In this document: positions 1-9,615 of the stretch, in pieces | Position numbering within the stretch: position 1 is the first letter of the stretch | Layout: each line of letters begins with the position of its first letter | Assembly (NCBI RefSeq): GCF_002927045.1 | Contig: NZ_PRDW01000001.1 | Span: 124,001 to 188,000, forward strand | DNA from: Mycetohabitans endofungorum | GTDB taxonomy: Bacteria > Pseudomonadota > Gammaproteobacteria > Burkholderiales > Burkholderiaceae | Direction of reading: 5' to 3' | DNA: 64,000 nt | The notes under the pieces: model-generated | What the model saw: only the letters and a program-made list of their open reading frames with translations | The model's database searches: none | Told to the model about the DNA's origin: nothing | Position numbers and translations under genes: made by a program

Positions 1-630
1 GCCGACAATCTGCGCCGCTTTGACAAGGGCGGCGATGCGTTCTACGACCAAATCAGCGCATTGCACAAATCGGTGCGGGGCAGCCACCCCGACGGTGCAT
101 TGTATTGGCTGTGCCGGATGCTCGACGCAGGCGCCGATCCGCGTTACCTCGCGCGCCGCATCGTGCGCATGGCTTGGGAGGACATCGGGCTGGCCGATCC
201 CCGCGCCGCGCGCATTGCGCTGGATGCGTCGGAAACGTACGAGCGGCTGGGCACCCCCGAAGGGGAGCTTGCCCTCGCGCAGGCGGTGCTGTATTTGGCC
301 GTCGCGCCGAAGTCGAATGCCGGCTATAACGCATACAACGCGGCGCGGCGGTTCATCTCGCAGGACAGGTCGCGGGCGGTGCCGGTGCATCTGCGCAATG
401 CGCCGACCAAGCTGATGAAGGAGCTCGGCTATGGCCATGCATACCGCTACGCGCATGACGAGCCCGACGCTTATGCGGCGGGTGAAACATACTTGCCGGA
501 CGGCATGCGCGAGCCCGGCTGGTATGCACCTGTGCCGCGCGGACTGGAGCAGAAGATCGGCGAAAAGCTAGAGCGCCTGCGCGGGCTGGACCAGGCGTGG
601 CGTCGCGAGCATAAGCACGGGGAAGGTTGA
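1..630 (+). CDS. rarA: RarA (MgsA) recombination factor, C-terminal part only
   Basis: The frame is open from the first base of the window, so the gene is cut at its 5' end and only about 209 C-terminal residues are visible. RarA is an AAA+ ATPase of the clamp-loader type that acts at stalled replication forks. The visible part carries the family's C-terminal helical/tetramerisation region, with the signatures SVRGSHPDGALYWLCRML, RRIVRMAWEDIGLADP and NAPTKLMKELGYG. The ATPase domain with its Walker motifs lies upstream, outside the window. The gene is followed by 168 bp and then serS, the usual neighbour in Burkholderiaceae. Identification rests on family knowledge of these motifs and is firm. 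Confidence 0.93.
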   Translation, partial: ADNLRRFDKGGDAFYDQISALHKSVRGSHPDGALYWLCRMLDAGADPRYLARRIVRMAWEDIGLADPRAARIALDASETYERLGTPEGELALAQAVLYLAVAPKSNAGYNAYNAARRFISQDRSRAVPVHLRNAPTKLMKELGYGHAYRYAHDEPDAYAAGETYLPDGMREPGWYAPVPRGLEQKIGEKLERLRGLDQAWRREHKHGEG

Positions 631-762
631 ACATGTGCCCGGCCGCAGGCTGCACGCTGCGGCATGACGGCAGCGCAGCACGACGGCACGACGACGCGGG
701 GGCACGAGGTGCACTGCCACCCGGCCTTTGGGCGGCGGCGATCCGTGCTGTCGGTAAGGTAA

Positions 763-2091
<1,329 letters not shown>

Positions 2092-2205
2092 GCAGATAGG
2101 TGTAAAAGCCTGGCGCGTAAAAATCCGCTTGGAATTGCTCAGCGGATTGTCTATAATGCTTGACTTCGCTGAGCCGCGACCCGATCAGCGAAGATCAAAA
2201 TCCCA

Positions 2206-2296
2206 GGAAAGGTGGCAGAGTGGTCGAATGCGCCGGACTCGAAATCCGGTATACGGTTCTCCCGTATCGAGGGTTCGAATCCCTCCCTTTCCGCCA
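2206..2296 (+). tRNA. tRNA-Ser (anticodon CGA)
   Basis: The 7-bp acceptor stem GGAAAGG/CCTTTCC, a G discriminator and an encoded CCA end are visible. The anticodon loop reads CTCGAAA, giving CGA. The long variable arm (TATACGGTTCTCCCGTATC) is typical of a class II tRNA-Ser. It reads in the same direction as serS just upstream and is followed by a strong intrinsic terminator. Confidence 0.97.
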
Positions 2297-2321
2297 CAGA
2301 CAAGGCTTTCAGCCGAATAGA

Positions 2322-2346
2322 GCCGCCCCCGCAGGCGGCTTTTTTG
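2322..2346 (+). terminator. Intrinsic terminator after tRNA-Ser
   Basis: A perfect GCCGCC/GGCGGC stem with a 6-nt loop is followed directly by a run of T. It lies 26 bp after the tRNA 3' end. Confidence 0.9.
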
Positions 2347-2455
2347 CGTTGTTGAGTCGAGTGCGCATCACGATGCCCGAACACGCCGCGCTCGGAACAC
2401 GCGCCGCTTAGTAAGGGGCGGCCCATGCTCACCAGCGCGGCTGGGCATGTGCAAC

Positions 2456-2632
2456 TTACGAACCTTTCTTTACCTGTTCCTTCGCATCACCCCACGTCTG
2501 CTGGGTCTTGCCGACGGCCTGCTGAGCATCGCCTTTCAGTTCATGAGCCTTGTTTCCGGTCACCTTCCCGGCGACCTCGTTGGCTTTCCCCTTGACCTGT
2601 TGGGTTACGCCTTTGATTTGGTCCTTGTTCAT
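2456..2632 (-). CDS. CsbD-like general stress protein
   Basis: This is a 58-residue, highly charged protein of the CsbD family, small helical proteins induced by general stress whose biochemical role is unknown. The sequence opens MNKDQIKGVTQQVKGKANE and repeats Gly-Lys-Ala and Gly-Lys-Thr helical units, the family hallmark. I chose the ATG at 2632, preceded by AGGAG at a 6-nt spacing, over a longer upstream start that lacks family similarity. It stands alone between the tRNA-Ser terminator and a hypothetical gene on the same strand. Confidence 0.9.
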   Translation of the reverse strand: MNKDQIKGVTQQVKGKANEVAGKVTGNKAHELKGDAQQAVGKTQQTWGDAKEQVKKGS

Positions 2633-2721
2633 AGATTTCTCCTGTTTGATTGCCCGGCCTAATCGCAGGCCGGTATGTGTATGGTGTCGCAAGCATCGTT
2701 CCTGCTCGGCTTGAACTGCCG

Positions 2722-3357
2722 TCAGTGCTTTGCGCCGCTGCGCAGGCGTATTTCAATCATGCGCTCGGGCCGAAGCCGATGAGCGGCGTACGATTCGCCG
2801 CGCGCTGCGGCCGCGGTGGCAAGCGACTCCCGGTCGGTCATTGTTGACTCGAACGCCGGGTGTGGCGATTCGACGGGTGTTACAACGCCATGGTCTATAA
2901 GCTCGTAGCTATCACGCAGCGCAATGAGCGGCAATTCGCCACCGACGCGACTGTCGAAGCCGCCAAGTCCACGGGCCGGCGTGGAGACAGCGTTGTCCAG
3001 CGTGGCCTGCGACACAATGGCCTGGATGTTTCGGCCGGTCTTCTTCGCTTCCGCGTTCTTGCCGTCGGTGTCCACCGTGTTATCGGTAGCATCGTTGTTG
3101 AGCAGGTCAGTGCCGCGTGGATGAGCCGCCTGCACGGGGTCCGCGGGGTCGTCGATGCCTGCGCGGGGCTCGCATGACGTTGCACCGGGTGACGACGTAG
3201 ATTGCATATTGCCCAACCCGGCTTCTTTTCCGCTCGACGCTCGCTCGATGTCGTTCACTTGTGCGCGCGCCGTTTCAGTTTCTGGCTTTTTCAACGGGCT
3301 TTCTGCTGCCTGGCGTCGTTGCTCGGGCTGGGGCGGGTTTTTGTCTGTCGAGTCCAT
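2722..3357 (-). CDS. Hypothetical hydrophilic protein, probably disordered
   Basis: I do not recognise this 211-residue protein. It is rich in Asp, Glu, Lys, Ser, Thr and Pro, has no signal peptide, no membrane segment and only one cysteine. The first 120 residues look disordered. The last 90 (from about GGFDSRVGGELPLIALRD) are better ordered and end in an Arg-rich helix. The start at 3357 is the first ATG, with a GAAG-type ribosome site about 8 bp upstream. It is divergent from minC across about 165 bp of AT-rich DNA. No hrpII-like box was found upstream. It may be a lineage-specific cytoplasmic protein; coding status is likely from the length of the open frame, but function is unknown. Confidence 0.6.
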   Translation of the reverse strand: MDSTDKNPPQPEQRRQAAESPLKKPETETARAQVNDIERASSGKEAGLGNMQSTSSPGATSCEPRAGIDDPADPVQAAHPRGTDLLNNDATDNTVDTDGKNAEAKKTGRNIQAIVSQATLDNAVSTPARGLGGFDSRVGGELPLIALRDSYELIDHGVVTPVESPHPAFESTMTDRESLATAAAARGESYAAHRLRPERMIEIRLRSGAKH

Positions 3358-3523
3358 TGGATCGCTTCGATTAAATAATCACCATCCTCATATAGCAAGC
3401 TTCATTCCATGACGGCAAGCGAAGCTATGAGCCGTCACGCCATCATTTAGGGCAAATACGGCCAATCTTTCGCAGTGTCACCCCGCAGGCCTGTAAAATA
3501 CGGCAAATTTTTTGCAATTTTCT

Positions 3524-4312
3524 ATGTCGGCCAAGAAATCGCCCTTTTTCGAACTGCGCAGCGGTACGCTGGACACGCTTTTGTTCGTCGTGAAGACGAC
3601 CGATCTGGCCGAGATGCGCGCTGAACTGAGTCGCCGCTTCGACGCGACACCGGAGTTTTTCGCCAACGACGTGGTCGCGATCGACGTGCGGCGCCTGCCG
3701 TCGGACCAACGCGTGCTGGTCGCAGAAGTGGCCGAGATGCTGAAGGCATTCCGGATGCATCCGGCCGGCATCGTCGCGAACGACGCACAACGGTCGTGGG
3801 CACAACTTGATGCACTGCCGTTCGTCGAGTCACGTGAGCGGCGTGCGGCACGCAGCGACGAGCCCGCGGCTGGGGCGTTGTCACAGGCTGCGTCGACCGT
3901 GTCGCAGGCCACGCCGTGCGACATGATGGCCAAGCCACAGGGCGACGCTGCAGCCGACATCGAGCGGGGCGGCAGCAGCGCGACACTGGTGATCGACAAG
4001 CCGCTGCGTTCGGGGCAGCAGGTCTACGCAAAGGGCGACCTCGTGGTGTTGGGACTGGTCAGCTACGGGGCGGAAGTCATTGCTGAGGGCAACATCCACA
4101 TCTATGCGCCGCTGCGCGGACGCGCACTGGCGGGCGTGCATGGCAACCACGGCGCACGGATCTTTTGCACGTGCTTGGAGCCGGAACTGATCTCGATTGC
4201 CGGTATCTACCGGACCACCGAGACGCCACTCGGGCCCGATGTGCTTGGCAAGTCGGTACAGATCCGGTTGGTGGACGAGAAGTTGATCATCGAGCCTCTG
4301 CGGTTGACGTAG
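3524..4312 (+). CDS. minC: Septum-site inhibitor MinC
   Basis: MinC (262 residues here) blocks FtsZ ring formation away from mid-cell and is placed on the membrane by MinD. The N-terminal FtsZ-binding domain spans about residues 1-110 ([20 protein letters not shown]). A low-complexity linker of about 50 residues follows. The C-terminal MinD-binding beta-helix spans about residues 155-262, with the conserved [17 protein letters not shown] and [20 protein letters not shown] segments. The ATG at 3524 is used; an upstream TTG in frame adds only four residues and has no better ribosome site. minD follows after 77 bp and minE after that. Confidence 0.96.
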   Translation: MSAKKSPFFELRSGTLDTLLFVVKTTDLAEMRAELSRRFDATPEFFANDVVAIDVRRLPSDQRVLVAEVAEMLKAFRMHPAGIVANDAQRSWAQLDALPFVESRERRAARSDEPAAGALSQAASTVSQATPCDMMAKPQGDAAADIERGGSSATLVIDKPLRSGQQVYAKGDLVVLGLVSYGAEVIAEGNIHIYAPLRGRALAGVHGNHGARIFCTCLEPELISIAGIYRTTETPLGPDVLGKSVQIRLVDEKLIIEPLRLT

Positions 4313-4389
4313 CGGCAATCCGTATTAGAAGGCAGGAAGACATCCGCCTCGACAGTGGCGGAGCACATTGACGAATACAAGGTAACGGT

Positions 4390-5205
4390 ATGGCAAAAAT
4401 CATTGTGGTGACTTCGGGCAAGGGCGGGGTCGGCAAGACGACGACGAGCGCAAGCTTTGCGTCTGGACTCGCGCTGCGCGGGCATAAGACGGTCGTCATC
4501 GATTTCGATGTCGGCCTGCGTAATCTCGATCTCATCATGGGCTGTGAACGTCGTGTTGTGTACGACCTGATCAACGTGATCCAGGGTGAAGCGAACCTGC
4601 ACCAGGCGCTAATCAAAGATAAGAAGTGCGAGCAGTTGTACATCCTGCCCGCATCGCAGACGCGCGACAAGGACGCGTTGACGCTGGAGGGCGTCGAGAA
4701 GGTCATCAACGACTTGATCGAAATAGGCTTCGAGTACATCGTCTGCGACTCGCCGGCCGGGATCGAGTCTGGTGCGTTGATGGCGATGCACTTCGCGGAT
4801 GAAGCGTTGATCGTCACGAACCCCGAGGTATCGTCGGTTCGGGATTCGGACCGCATCCTCGGCATCCTGGCATCCAAGACACGCCGCGCGATCGAGGGTA
4901 AGGAGCCGGTCAAGGAGCACCTGTTGATCACGCGCTATAACCCAAAGCGTGTCAGCGAAGGCGAGATGCTGTCGCTGGACGACATCCAGGAGATTCTGCG
5001 GATCCCGTTGATCGGCGTGATCCCGGAATCTGAGTCGGTGCTGCACGCGTCGAACCAGGGTGTGCCGGCGGTGCATTTGGACGGGACCGACGTGGCCGAG
5101 TCGTACAAGGACGTGATCGCGCGTTTCCTTGGGGAGCAAAAGCCGCTGCGGTACATTGATTATCACAAGCCGGGTTTGTTGCAACGGCTGTTCGGCAGCA
5201 AGTAA
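4390..5205 (+). CDS. minD: Cell-division ATPase MinD
   Basis: MinD (271 residues) is the membrane-cycling ATPase of the Min system and recruits MinC. The deviant Walker A motif SGKGGVGKTTTSA is at residues 9-21, and switch regions DFDVGLRNLDLIMG and CDSPAGIESGA follow. The extreme C terminus (KPGLLQRLFGSK) is the amphipathic membrane-targeting helix. All catalytic residues are present. The gene lies between minC and minE; the minE start codon comes 9 bp after its stop, so the two are surely co-transcribed. Confidence 0.98.
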   Translation: MAKIIVVTSGKGGVGKTTTSASFASGLALRGHKTVVIDFDVGLRNLDLIMGCERRVVYDLINVIQGEANLHQALIKDKKCEQLYILPASQTRDKDALTLEGVEKVINDLIEIGFEYIVCDSPAGIESGALMAMHFADEALIVTNPEVSSVRDSDRILGILASKTRRAIEGKEPVKEHLLITRYNPKRVSEGEMLSLDDIQEILRIPLIGVIPESESVLHASNQGVPAVHLDGTDVAESYKDVIARFLGEQKPLRYIDYHKPGLLQRLFGSK

Positions 5206-5214
5206 GGGGGGGAA

Positions 5215-5469
5215 ATGTCAATTCTTTCTTTTCTGCTCGGTGAGAAACGCAAGTCCGCGTCGGTTGCGAAGGAGCGCTTGCAATTGATCATCGCGCATGA
5301 GCGTGCGGCCGGACGGGCGCCGGCCGACTATTTACCGGCGCTGCAGCGCGAGCTTGTCGCGGTGATCTCGAAGTACGTAACAATCTCGAACGACGACATT
5401 AAGGTCCATCTCGAGCGGCAGGACGATCTCGAGGTGCTTGAAGTCAAGATCGAGATTCCGCAGGCGTGA
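5215..5469 (+). CDS. minE: Min topological specificity factor MinE
   Basis: MinE (84 residues) binds MinD, stimulates its ATPase and produces the pole-to-pole oscillation. The N-terminal anti-MinCD helix with [22 protein letters not shown] is seen at residues 2-23, followed by the topological-specificity domain ([16 protein letters not shown]). A strong GGGGGGA ribosome site precedes the ATG. After the stop there is a GCCGC/GCGGC hairpin near 5529 without a T-run, and then the 3' end of an oppositely oriented accessory gene. Confidence 0.97.
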   Translation: MSILSFLLGEKRKSASVAKERLQLIIAHERAAGRAPADYLPALQRELVAVISKYVTISNDDIKVHLERQDDLEVLEVKIEIPQA

Positions 5470-5579
5470 TCGCCGCCCCGGCCGTGTGCGCGGCGCGTGA
5501 CCAGCGGCTCATGTTGTGTTCCGTGACGCCGCTTCAGTCAGCGGCGCATAGCACCTATGCTCGGAAAGCCTAAAGGCTG

Positions 5580-6827
5580 CTATAGCATGTAAAGAGCTTG
5601 TTCGCCCGTATGGATATTATTAGCGTCCATCGGGTTGCCCTTTACTTCTGCATAGATAGACGCAATGCGATTTGCGGCGACTGACTCGGAAGGAGTCGCA
5701 TGCGCTGTCGCAACCAACAAAAACACCGAGTGGTTGTGATACAGTACTTCCCGCTCGCGCTCATCGTGTGGGTTTAAAAATAATAACGGTTTTCCGGATA
5801 TACCGTTGAATTCACAGATATGGACTGTACTGTCTTCCATTTGTAGTGTATCGGCGGCGCCAAGCTCGGGATGCAGTTCAGAGGTCGTTGACATGAACCG
5901 CGGATAGCTTGTTGCGGTTGTGCCAGGCGTATATTTTGATAAATGCTCGGATATTCCCTTCGCGTCATCCAGCAGTGAAAAGCGTAAGGTACGCGTTTTG
6001 CAAGTGGGAAGTTGATCAAGAGCAGCCCTTAGTTTTTTCTCTTCTTCATACATGTCCAATCCGGCTTCATGGTTGGTGGGGTCTTTTATTGAAATTCTTT
6101 GACCGGTTTGCGCATAGTGGGTCAGTGCACTGTTCAATTCCTCGGTATAGTCATTGTCCCCTGCAGTCCAGTGTTCAAGGGCCTTCAGTGCTTCGGCATC
6201 TTGTTCAAGGTGGTCTACCGCTTCGGAGAATCGGTCTTCGTACTCCTCCGAGGTTGATGGATTTTCGTTCGTACCCACATGCCATTTTTCCGGAAATAGA
6301 ATATTTTCTAGGCGTGCCTGAAGTGCGTTGGGATCGTGCAATGGAATATTGTAGTGATCGCAAGCAACAGCCATATTTCTAAAAATTTTTTTGTCCCGTC
6401 GGGGAAATTGGTATTCGACATTAAATTCTGAAATATTTTGGGGATTGCAGAGATCGATGCACGCTGTCATGGGTTGATGCGGTCTGGCCGCAATGAATGT
6501 CTCAGTCAAAAGAACGCTAATATCCGTGCTTTGGACATATTTGCGCCATGCTCGTGAACCGTAGCACGCTTGGTCCAATTGAATTATGTGGCCCAGTGCG
6601 CCCGGTGATATCCGCATTGGTCGGTGCGTGGCGGTTGGCTTCTTGGCAACAAGATTGGATGACTGAGTGACTCGGGACGTCCTTAGTTTATCTAATTCGC
6701 CTGCATGAATCGCTGATGCGACGATTCTCCTAGGCGCAGACTCTTTATTTGGCTCGGACGCTTGCTCCAATGTATCGTTATTTTCATGCGTTAAAACTGG
6801 CTGCTGTCCGATTTGGAAGTTCAGCAT
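5580..6827 (-). CDS. Candidate type III effector with an ADP-ribosyltransferase R-S-E signature
   Basis: This 415-residue protein is AT-richer than its neighbours, suggesting horizontal origin. I see the three elements of an arginine-type mono-ADP-ribosyltransferase fold in order near the C terminus: an Arg in TRTLRFSLLDDA (about residue 282), the STS-like motif YPRFMSTTSE (313-315), and an E-x-E loop in DEREREVLYHNHSVFLLV (E358 and E360). The spacing, with KYTPGTTAT before the STT motif, fits the family. The first 50 residues are rich in Ser, Thr, Gln, Asn and Glu without a hydrophobic segment, as in type III secretion signals. The ATG at 6827 is chosen because AGGGA lies 5 bp upstream and because the hrpII-like box ends 68 bp before it; longer in-frame starts crowd the box. 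The ART assignment is by motif only. Secretion is inferred. Confidence 0.72.
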   Translation of the reverse strand: MLNFQIGQQPVLTHENNDTLEQASEPNKESAPRRIVASAIHAGELDKLRTSRVTQSSNLVAKKPTATHRPMRISPGALGHIIQLDQACYGSRAWRKYVQSTDISVLLTETFIAARPHQPMTACIDLCNPQNISEFNVEYQFPRRDKKIFRNMAVACDHYNIPLHDPNALQARLENILFPEKWHVGTNENPSTSEEYEDRFSEAVDHLEQDAEALKALEHWTAGDNDYTEELNSALTHYAQTGQRISIKDPTNHEAGLDMYEEEKKLRAALDQLPTCKTRTLRFSLLDDAKGISEHLSKYTPGTTATSYPRFMSTTSELHPELGAADTLQMEDSTVHICEFNGISGKPLLFLNPHDEREREVLYHNHSVFLLVATAHATPSESVAANRIASIYAEVKGNPMDANNIHTGEQALYML

Positions 6828-6895
6828 ACATATCCCTATCGAAAGGTTAGATGCTGTCATGCTAGTTGTGGGAATCGTCGCGCTCACGATAGACG

Positions 6896-6919
6896 CGAAT
6901 TAAACCGTGCGCTGACGAA
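6896..6919 (-). promoter_or_regulatory. Perfect hrpII-type box (TTCG-N16-TTCG)
   Basis: Read on the minus strand the site is TTCG, 16 bases, TTCG, which is exactly the hrpII consensus known from HrpB-controlled type III effector promoters in Ralstonia and relatives. It ends 68 bp before the ribosome-bound ATG at 6827. A TATCGT hexamer follows close behind as a possible -10. One or two such matches are expected by chance in a window of this size, so position matters more than the match itself. Confidence 0.65.
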
Positions 6920-7351
6920 ATCCTGCCGAGTACTATGCCGCCTGGTATGCACGGGCGCTTGCATTTTTGTGTAGTGTCTTTGGGCCTAACCGTTGCACGC
7001 ACTCCGGATAGAAGTCGCAACGAACGACGCTAGCATCTCGCCGACCCGCAGCCTAACGATGGATAGAAGCGCTCCCAGCGCAGCAGTATCGCCACGCGGC
7101 TTGGTGATCACTTCGGCCGGGGTTGGAATACGCGGATGAAGCCAGCGATCGGCTTTTGCCTTTCGTTCGATCCTGCCGGAACCGGCGAAGAACTTTGCCG
7201 TGTCGGTGGTCAATCCGCACGATTGCCTCATTAAACGCAGCGTTCCTGCGCGAACTGAAACTTTCCCGGAATCTTTTCCAGCCGAGCCGACTCCACGACG
7301 TAACTGGGCAATGGAGTACAGCGGTTGGTGACGGCAATGCGGGAGCGGTGA
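6920..7351. other. Gene-poor interval between the candidate effector and the OpgC-like gene
   Basis: Several short overlapping frames occur on both strands, but none has a ribosome site, recognisable motif or convincing codon use. The stretch probably contains the upstream part of the effector promoter, the promoter of the OpgC-like gene and degraded sequence. I could not identify an insertion-sequence end here. Confidence 0.4.
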
Positions 7352-8569
7352 ATGACGACGCCTATACGACGCTCAATCGAGGTCGATTTCCTTCGGGGCG
7401 CGGTACTGATTATGATCGCGCTGGATCACATCTGCGGCAGCTCGCTTGCCAAGTTCATGCTGCATAACTACGCGTTTTGTGATGCCGCGGAAGTGTTCGT
7501 GTTCCTGGGCGGCTATGCGTCAGCGGCTGCCTATGCGGCGATCGAAGCGAACCGCGGCGGGCGGGCCGCAACCCTGCGCTTTCTGTCGCGCAGCGTGCAA
7601 ATCTATCGCGCCTATTGGCTGACCGCGGCGTTGATGCTTGCCTCGGGAGCGATGATCGCCGCGCTGCGCTTGCGCACGCCGATGTTGGCCGAGAGTGAAT
7701 GGCCGTTGTTCGCGGCGCAGCCAGGGTCGATGATCCGTGACATCGCGTTGTTTCGGCACCAGCCATACTTGGCCGCCGTGCTGCCCATGTACGCGTTCTT
7801 TGCACTCGGCGCCGGCGTTGCGGTGCCCTACGCACGCCGTGCACCCGTCGTCACGTTATTCGGTAGCCTCATCGTATGGTTGTTAGCGCCAGTGCTGGGG
7901 CCGCTGCTGCCCAGCGCCAGAGCGGGCGGCTGGGGATTCAATCCGTTCGCGTGGCAATTCATGTTTGTATGCGGGATGCTGGTACGGTTGCATCCCGTGC
8001 CTCCAGCGTTCTATGCGTCGCACACGGCTCGCGGATTGATGCGGATCGCCATTGGCACCGCGCTCGGCTTTGCGTTCTCTAAGGTGGTGCTGCAAACCCA
8101 GCCGATGCCGGGCATCATGAAACAGAACCTTGCGCCGCTGCGAATCGTCAGCTTTGCCGCGTTGGCGTGGCCCGTGGCCGTCGCGATCCAGCGCGGCTGG
8201 CTCCGTGCACTGGCCAGCCGGATGCGGGACGTCGTCAACGTGGGACAGCAAGGGATGCCGTGCTTCGTGGCCGGCGCGTTCATATCGATCGTCATCGATA
8301 CGGCGCTGCGGGCCAGTGGTCCGCACCGGATGCCGTTCGTTGCGGGACTGTGCGGCGACGCGTTGGCGATCGGCACGGTGATCGCCACGGCGCGGCTGAC
8401 CCGGACGCTGAAGCGGCGCGCGGGGGCCACGCGTGGCGGGCCCGCCGTGTCGCGGTCCGGACAGACGTCGACGATGCCGGCCGGTATACGGCCTACACAA
8501 GCCCTTCAGGGGACCGACGTCGGCGCGGGTGGGTTATGGCCGCGCCGGCAGCCGGACGCATCGCGCTGA
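7352..8569 (+). CDS. OpgC-family membrane protein (putative acyl/succinyl transferase)
   Basis: This 405-residue polytopic protein matches the OpgC family, integral membrane enzymes that add succinyl groups to osmoregulated periplasmic glucans and related acyltransferases. The N terminus RSIEVDFLRGAVLIMIALDH and the following FCDAAEVFVFLGGYASAAAY are the family signature. About ten hydrophobic segments span residues 15-375. The last 35 residues are hydrophilic and look like low-complexity read-out. The ATG at 7352 sits just before the signature and is the only plausible start. It is isolated between accessory DNA and remnants, so the true substrate cannot be told; another acyltransferase-3-like role remains possible. 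Confidence 0.85.
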   Translation: MTTPIRRSIEVDFLRGAVLIMIALDHICGSSLAKFMLHNYAFCDAAEVFVFLGGYASAAAYAAIEANRGGRAATLRFLSRSVQIYRAYWLTAALMLASGAMIAALRLRTPMLAESEWPLFAAQPGSMIRDIALFRHQPYLAAVLPMYAFFALGAGVAVPYARRAPVVTLFGSLIVWLLAPVLGPLLPSARAGGWGFNPFAWQFMFVCGMLVRLHPVPPAFYASHTARGLMRIAIGTALGFAFSKVVLQTQPMPGIMKQNLAPLRIVSFAALAWPVAVAIQRGWLRALASRMRDVVNVGQQGMPCFVAGAFISIVIDTALRASGPHRMPFVAGLCGDALAIGTVIATARLTRTLKRRAGATRGGPAVSRSGQTSTMPAGIRPTQALQGTDVGAGGLWPRRQPDASR

Positions 8570-8869
8570 ACCGGCGCATGACAGCGTCTGCTTCAAGGGC
8601 CGCCTTGTCGGGCGTCTTTCAACTTGTATGCCGACACCGTTGAGGGTGGGTCGGGAAGAAGAAGGAACGGCCGAGACCGTATGGCGCGATGTGAGCGTGA
8701 GGGCACCTGGGACTGGAGGCTCCTTGGGCGTTGCGGTCCGCGTCCCTGTCATCTGTGCGCGGGAATGCACGCGCGCGCAGTGGCGCGCATTCCTGTCGGC
8801 GGGAGCGGCGCTTGCTGACGGATAGCTACGTGGTGGACGGTGTGCGCCGTTCCGGAATCAGGAGAAGCC
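8570..8869. other. Intergenic stretch without a recognisable gene
   Basis: GC-rich sequence between the OpgC-like gene and a small downstream gene. Open frames on both strands overlap one another and lack motifs or ribosome sites. It must carry the promoter of the small gene that begins at 8870. No clear -10/-35 pair was seen. Confidence 0.4.
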
Positions 8870-9028
8870 ATGATGGAAAACGATGCGCCGACGAAACATC
8901 CCACGCCCGCGCGTCATAGCGATAACGAAAAGAGCAGGATGCCAGAGCGTCATGACAGCGACCGTAAGCAGGCGCCGCATGATCACCCCGGCAAGGCACC
9001 GGGCGAAGGGGAAGTGCCGGTCGGCTGA
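8870..9028 (+). CDS. Small hydrophilic hypothetical protein (52 residues)
   Basis: The ATG at 8870 is preceded by AGGAG at a 5-nt spacing, a better ribosome site than many genes here have. The protein is extremely polar, rich in His, Asp, Lys, Pro and Glu (for example MPERHDSDRKQAPHDHPGK), with no hydrophobic segment and no cysteine. It resembles small intrinsically disordered stress-type proteins of Burkholderia, but I cannot name a family. A perfect 12-bp hairpin begins 30 bp after its stop and may end its transcript. Confidence 0.6.
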   Translation: MMENDAPTKHPTPARHSDNEKSRMPERHDSDRKQAPHDHPGKAPGEGEVPVG

Positions 9029-9057
9029 CGATCGGCACCGGTGGCCTTGCAGCAGGC

Positions 9058-9090
9058 GACTTGCATCGCGCCGGAGGTGCGATGCAAGTC
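9058..9090. repeat. Perfect 12-bp inverted repeat (hairpin)
   Basis: GACTTGCATCGC and its exact complement GCGATGCAAGTC are separated by nine bases. No T-run follows on either strand, so it is not a classical intrinsic terminator. It lies 30 bp after the stop of the small gene at 8870-9028 and may act as a 3' stem or a protein-binding site. Confidence 0.75.
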
Positions 9091-9133
9091 GGTCTTGTGC
9101 AGCCTATCGCACGCGGCACGGTCGCGGTGTTGA

Positions 9134-9190
9134 TCAGAACTTGTAGCGGAGGCTGAAGAATAGTGGCGCACTACCGGAAGCGTGCCGGTC
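9134..9190 (-). pseudogene. Possible remnant of an outer-membrane beta-barrel gene (3' end)
   Basis: On the minus strand a short frame ends SAPLFFSLRYKF followed by a stop. An alternating hydrophobic final strand ending in Phe is the classic C-terminal signature of outer-membrane barrels. Upstream the frame closes within 20 codons, so if this is a gene end the rest has been lost. The stretch is too short to assign a family. Confidence 0.3.
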
Positions 9191-9193
9191 TTT

Positions 9194-9615
9194 TTACCCG
9201 GTAGAATCCTTTCCCGGCATGATCGCGTTCGGAACATAAGCATCGAAATGGTTCCGATAGCAATGGCTCATACCTTGCATTGCCGCTTTGGCGGTCGGAT
9301 TGTCGCCAGCGCCGACAAGTTCCGCGCAAGCAGCCGCAACCTCATTCAGAACTCGTGTCGTTTCAGGCACGTATGGAAGGTCAATTCCGCTGTCGTGCTG
9401 TACCCTGATGATATGGTATCGGACTAGTCCAGGCATCGTCCACGCGCTAATTAGGAACTCTTGCACGGTGATCGGCTTGCCGCCAACCTCGACGGTCAAT
9501 GCATGGTGTTTTTCATCGTAACCTGCTCACTCCAATGCTTCGCAACTGTCGATTGCGCGTTCAGCGTGTCACGAATGAGATCCCAGTAGTCAGTTTCATG
9601 TTGTATATCTAACAA
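9194..9615 (-). pseudogene. Frameshifted hypothetical gene
   Basis: Two adjacent minus-strand frames read as one protein if a single frameshift near 9520 is repaired. The upstream frame gives HETDYWDLIRDTLNAQSTVA and the downstream one EKHHALTVEVGGKPITVQEF, continuing through SAWTMPGLVRYHIIRVQHDS and a Cys-containing helix to the stop at 9194. The downstream frame alone has 101 residues after a TTG but runs on upstream without a proper start. No ribosome site precedes the first possible start (TTG at 9615). I do not recognise the family. Even amino-acid composition and the matching of the two frames suggest a once-functional gene of about 140 residues. A sequencing error would explain the shift equally well. 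Confidence 0.45.

Noticed and set aside
3412..3439. TGACGGC/GCCGTCA inverted repeat between the hypothetical gene and minC
   Set aside because: Seven bp with a 14-nt loop and no T-run; could be chance in a divergent promoter region.
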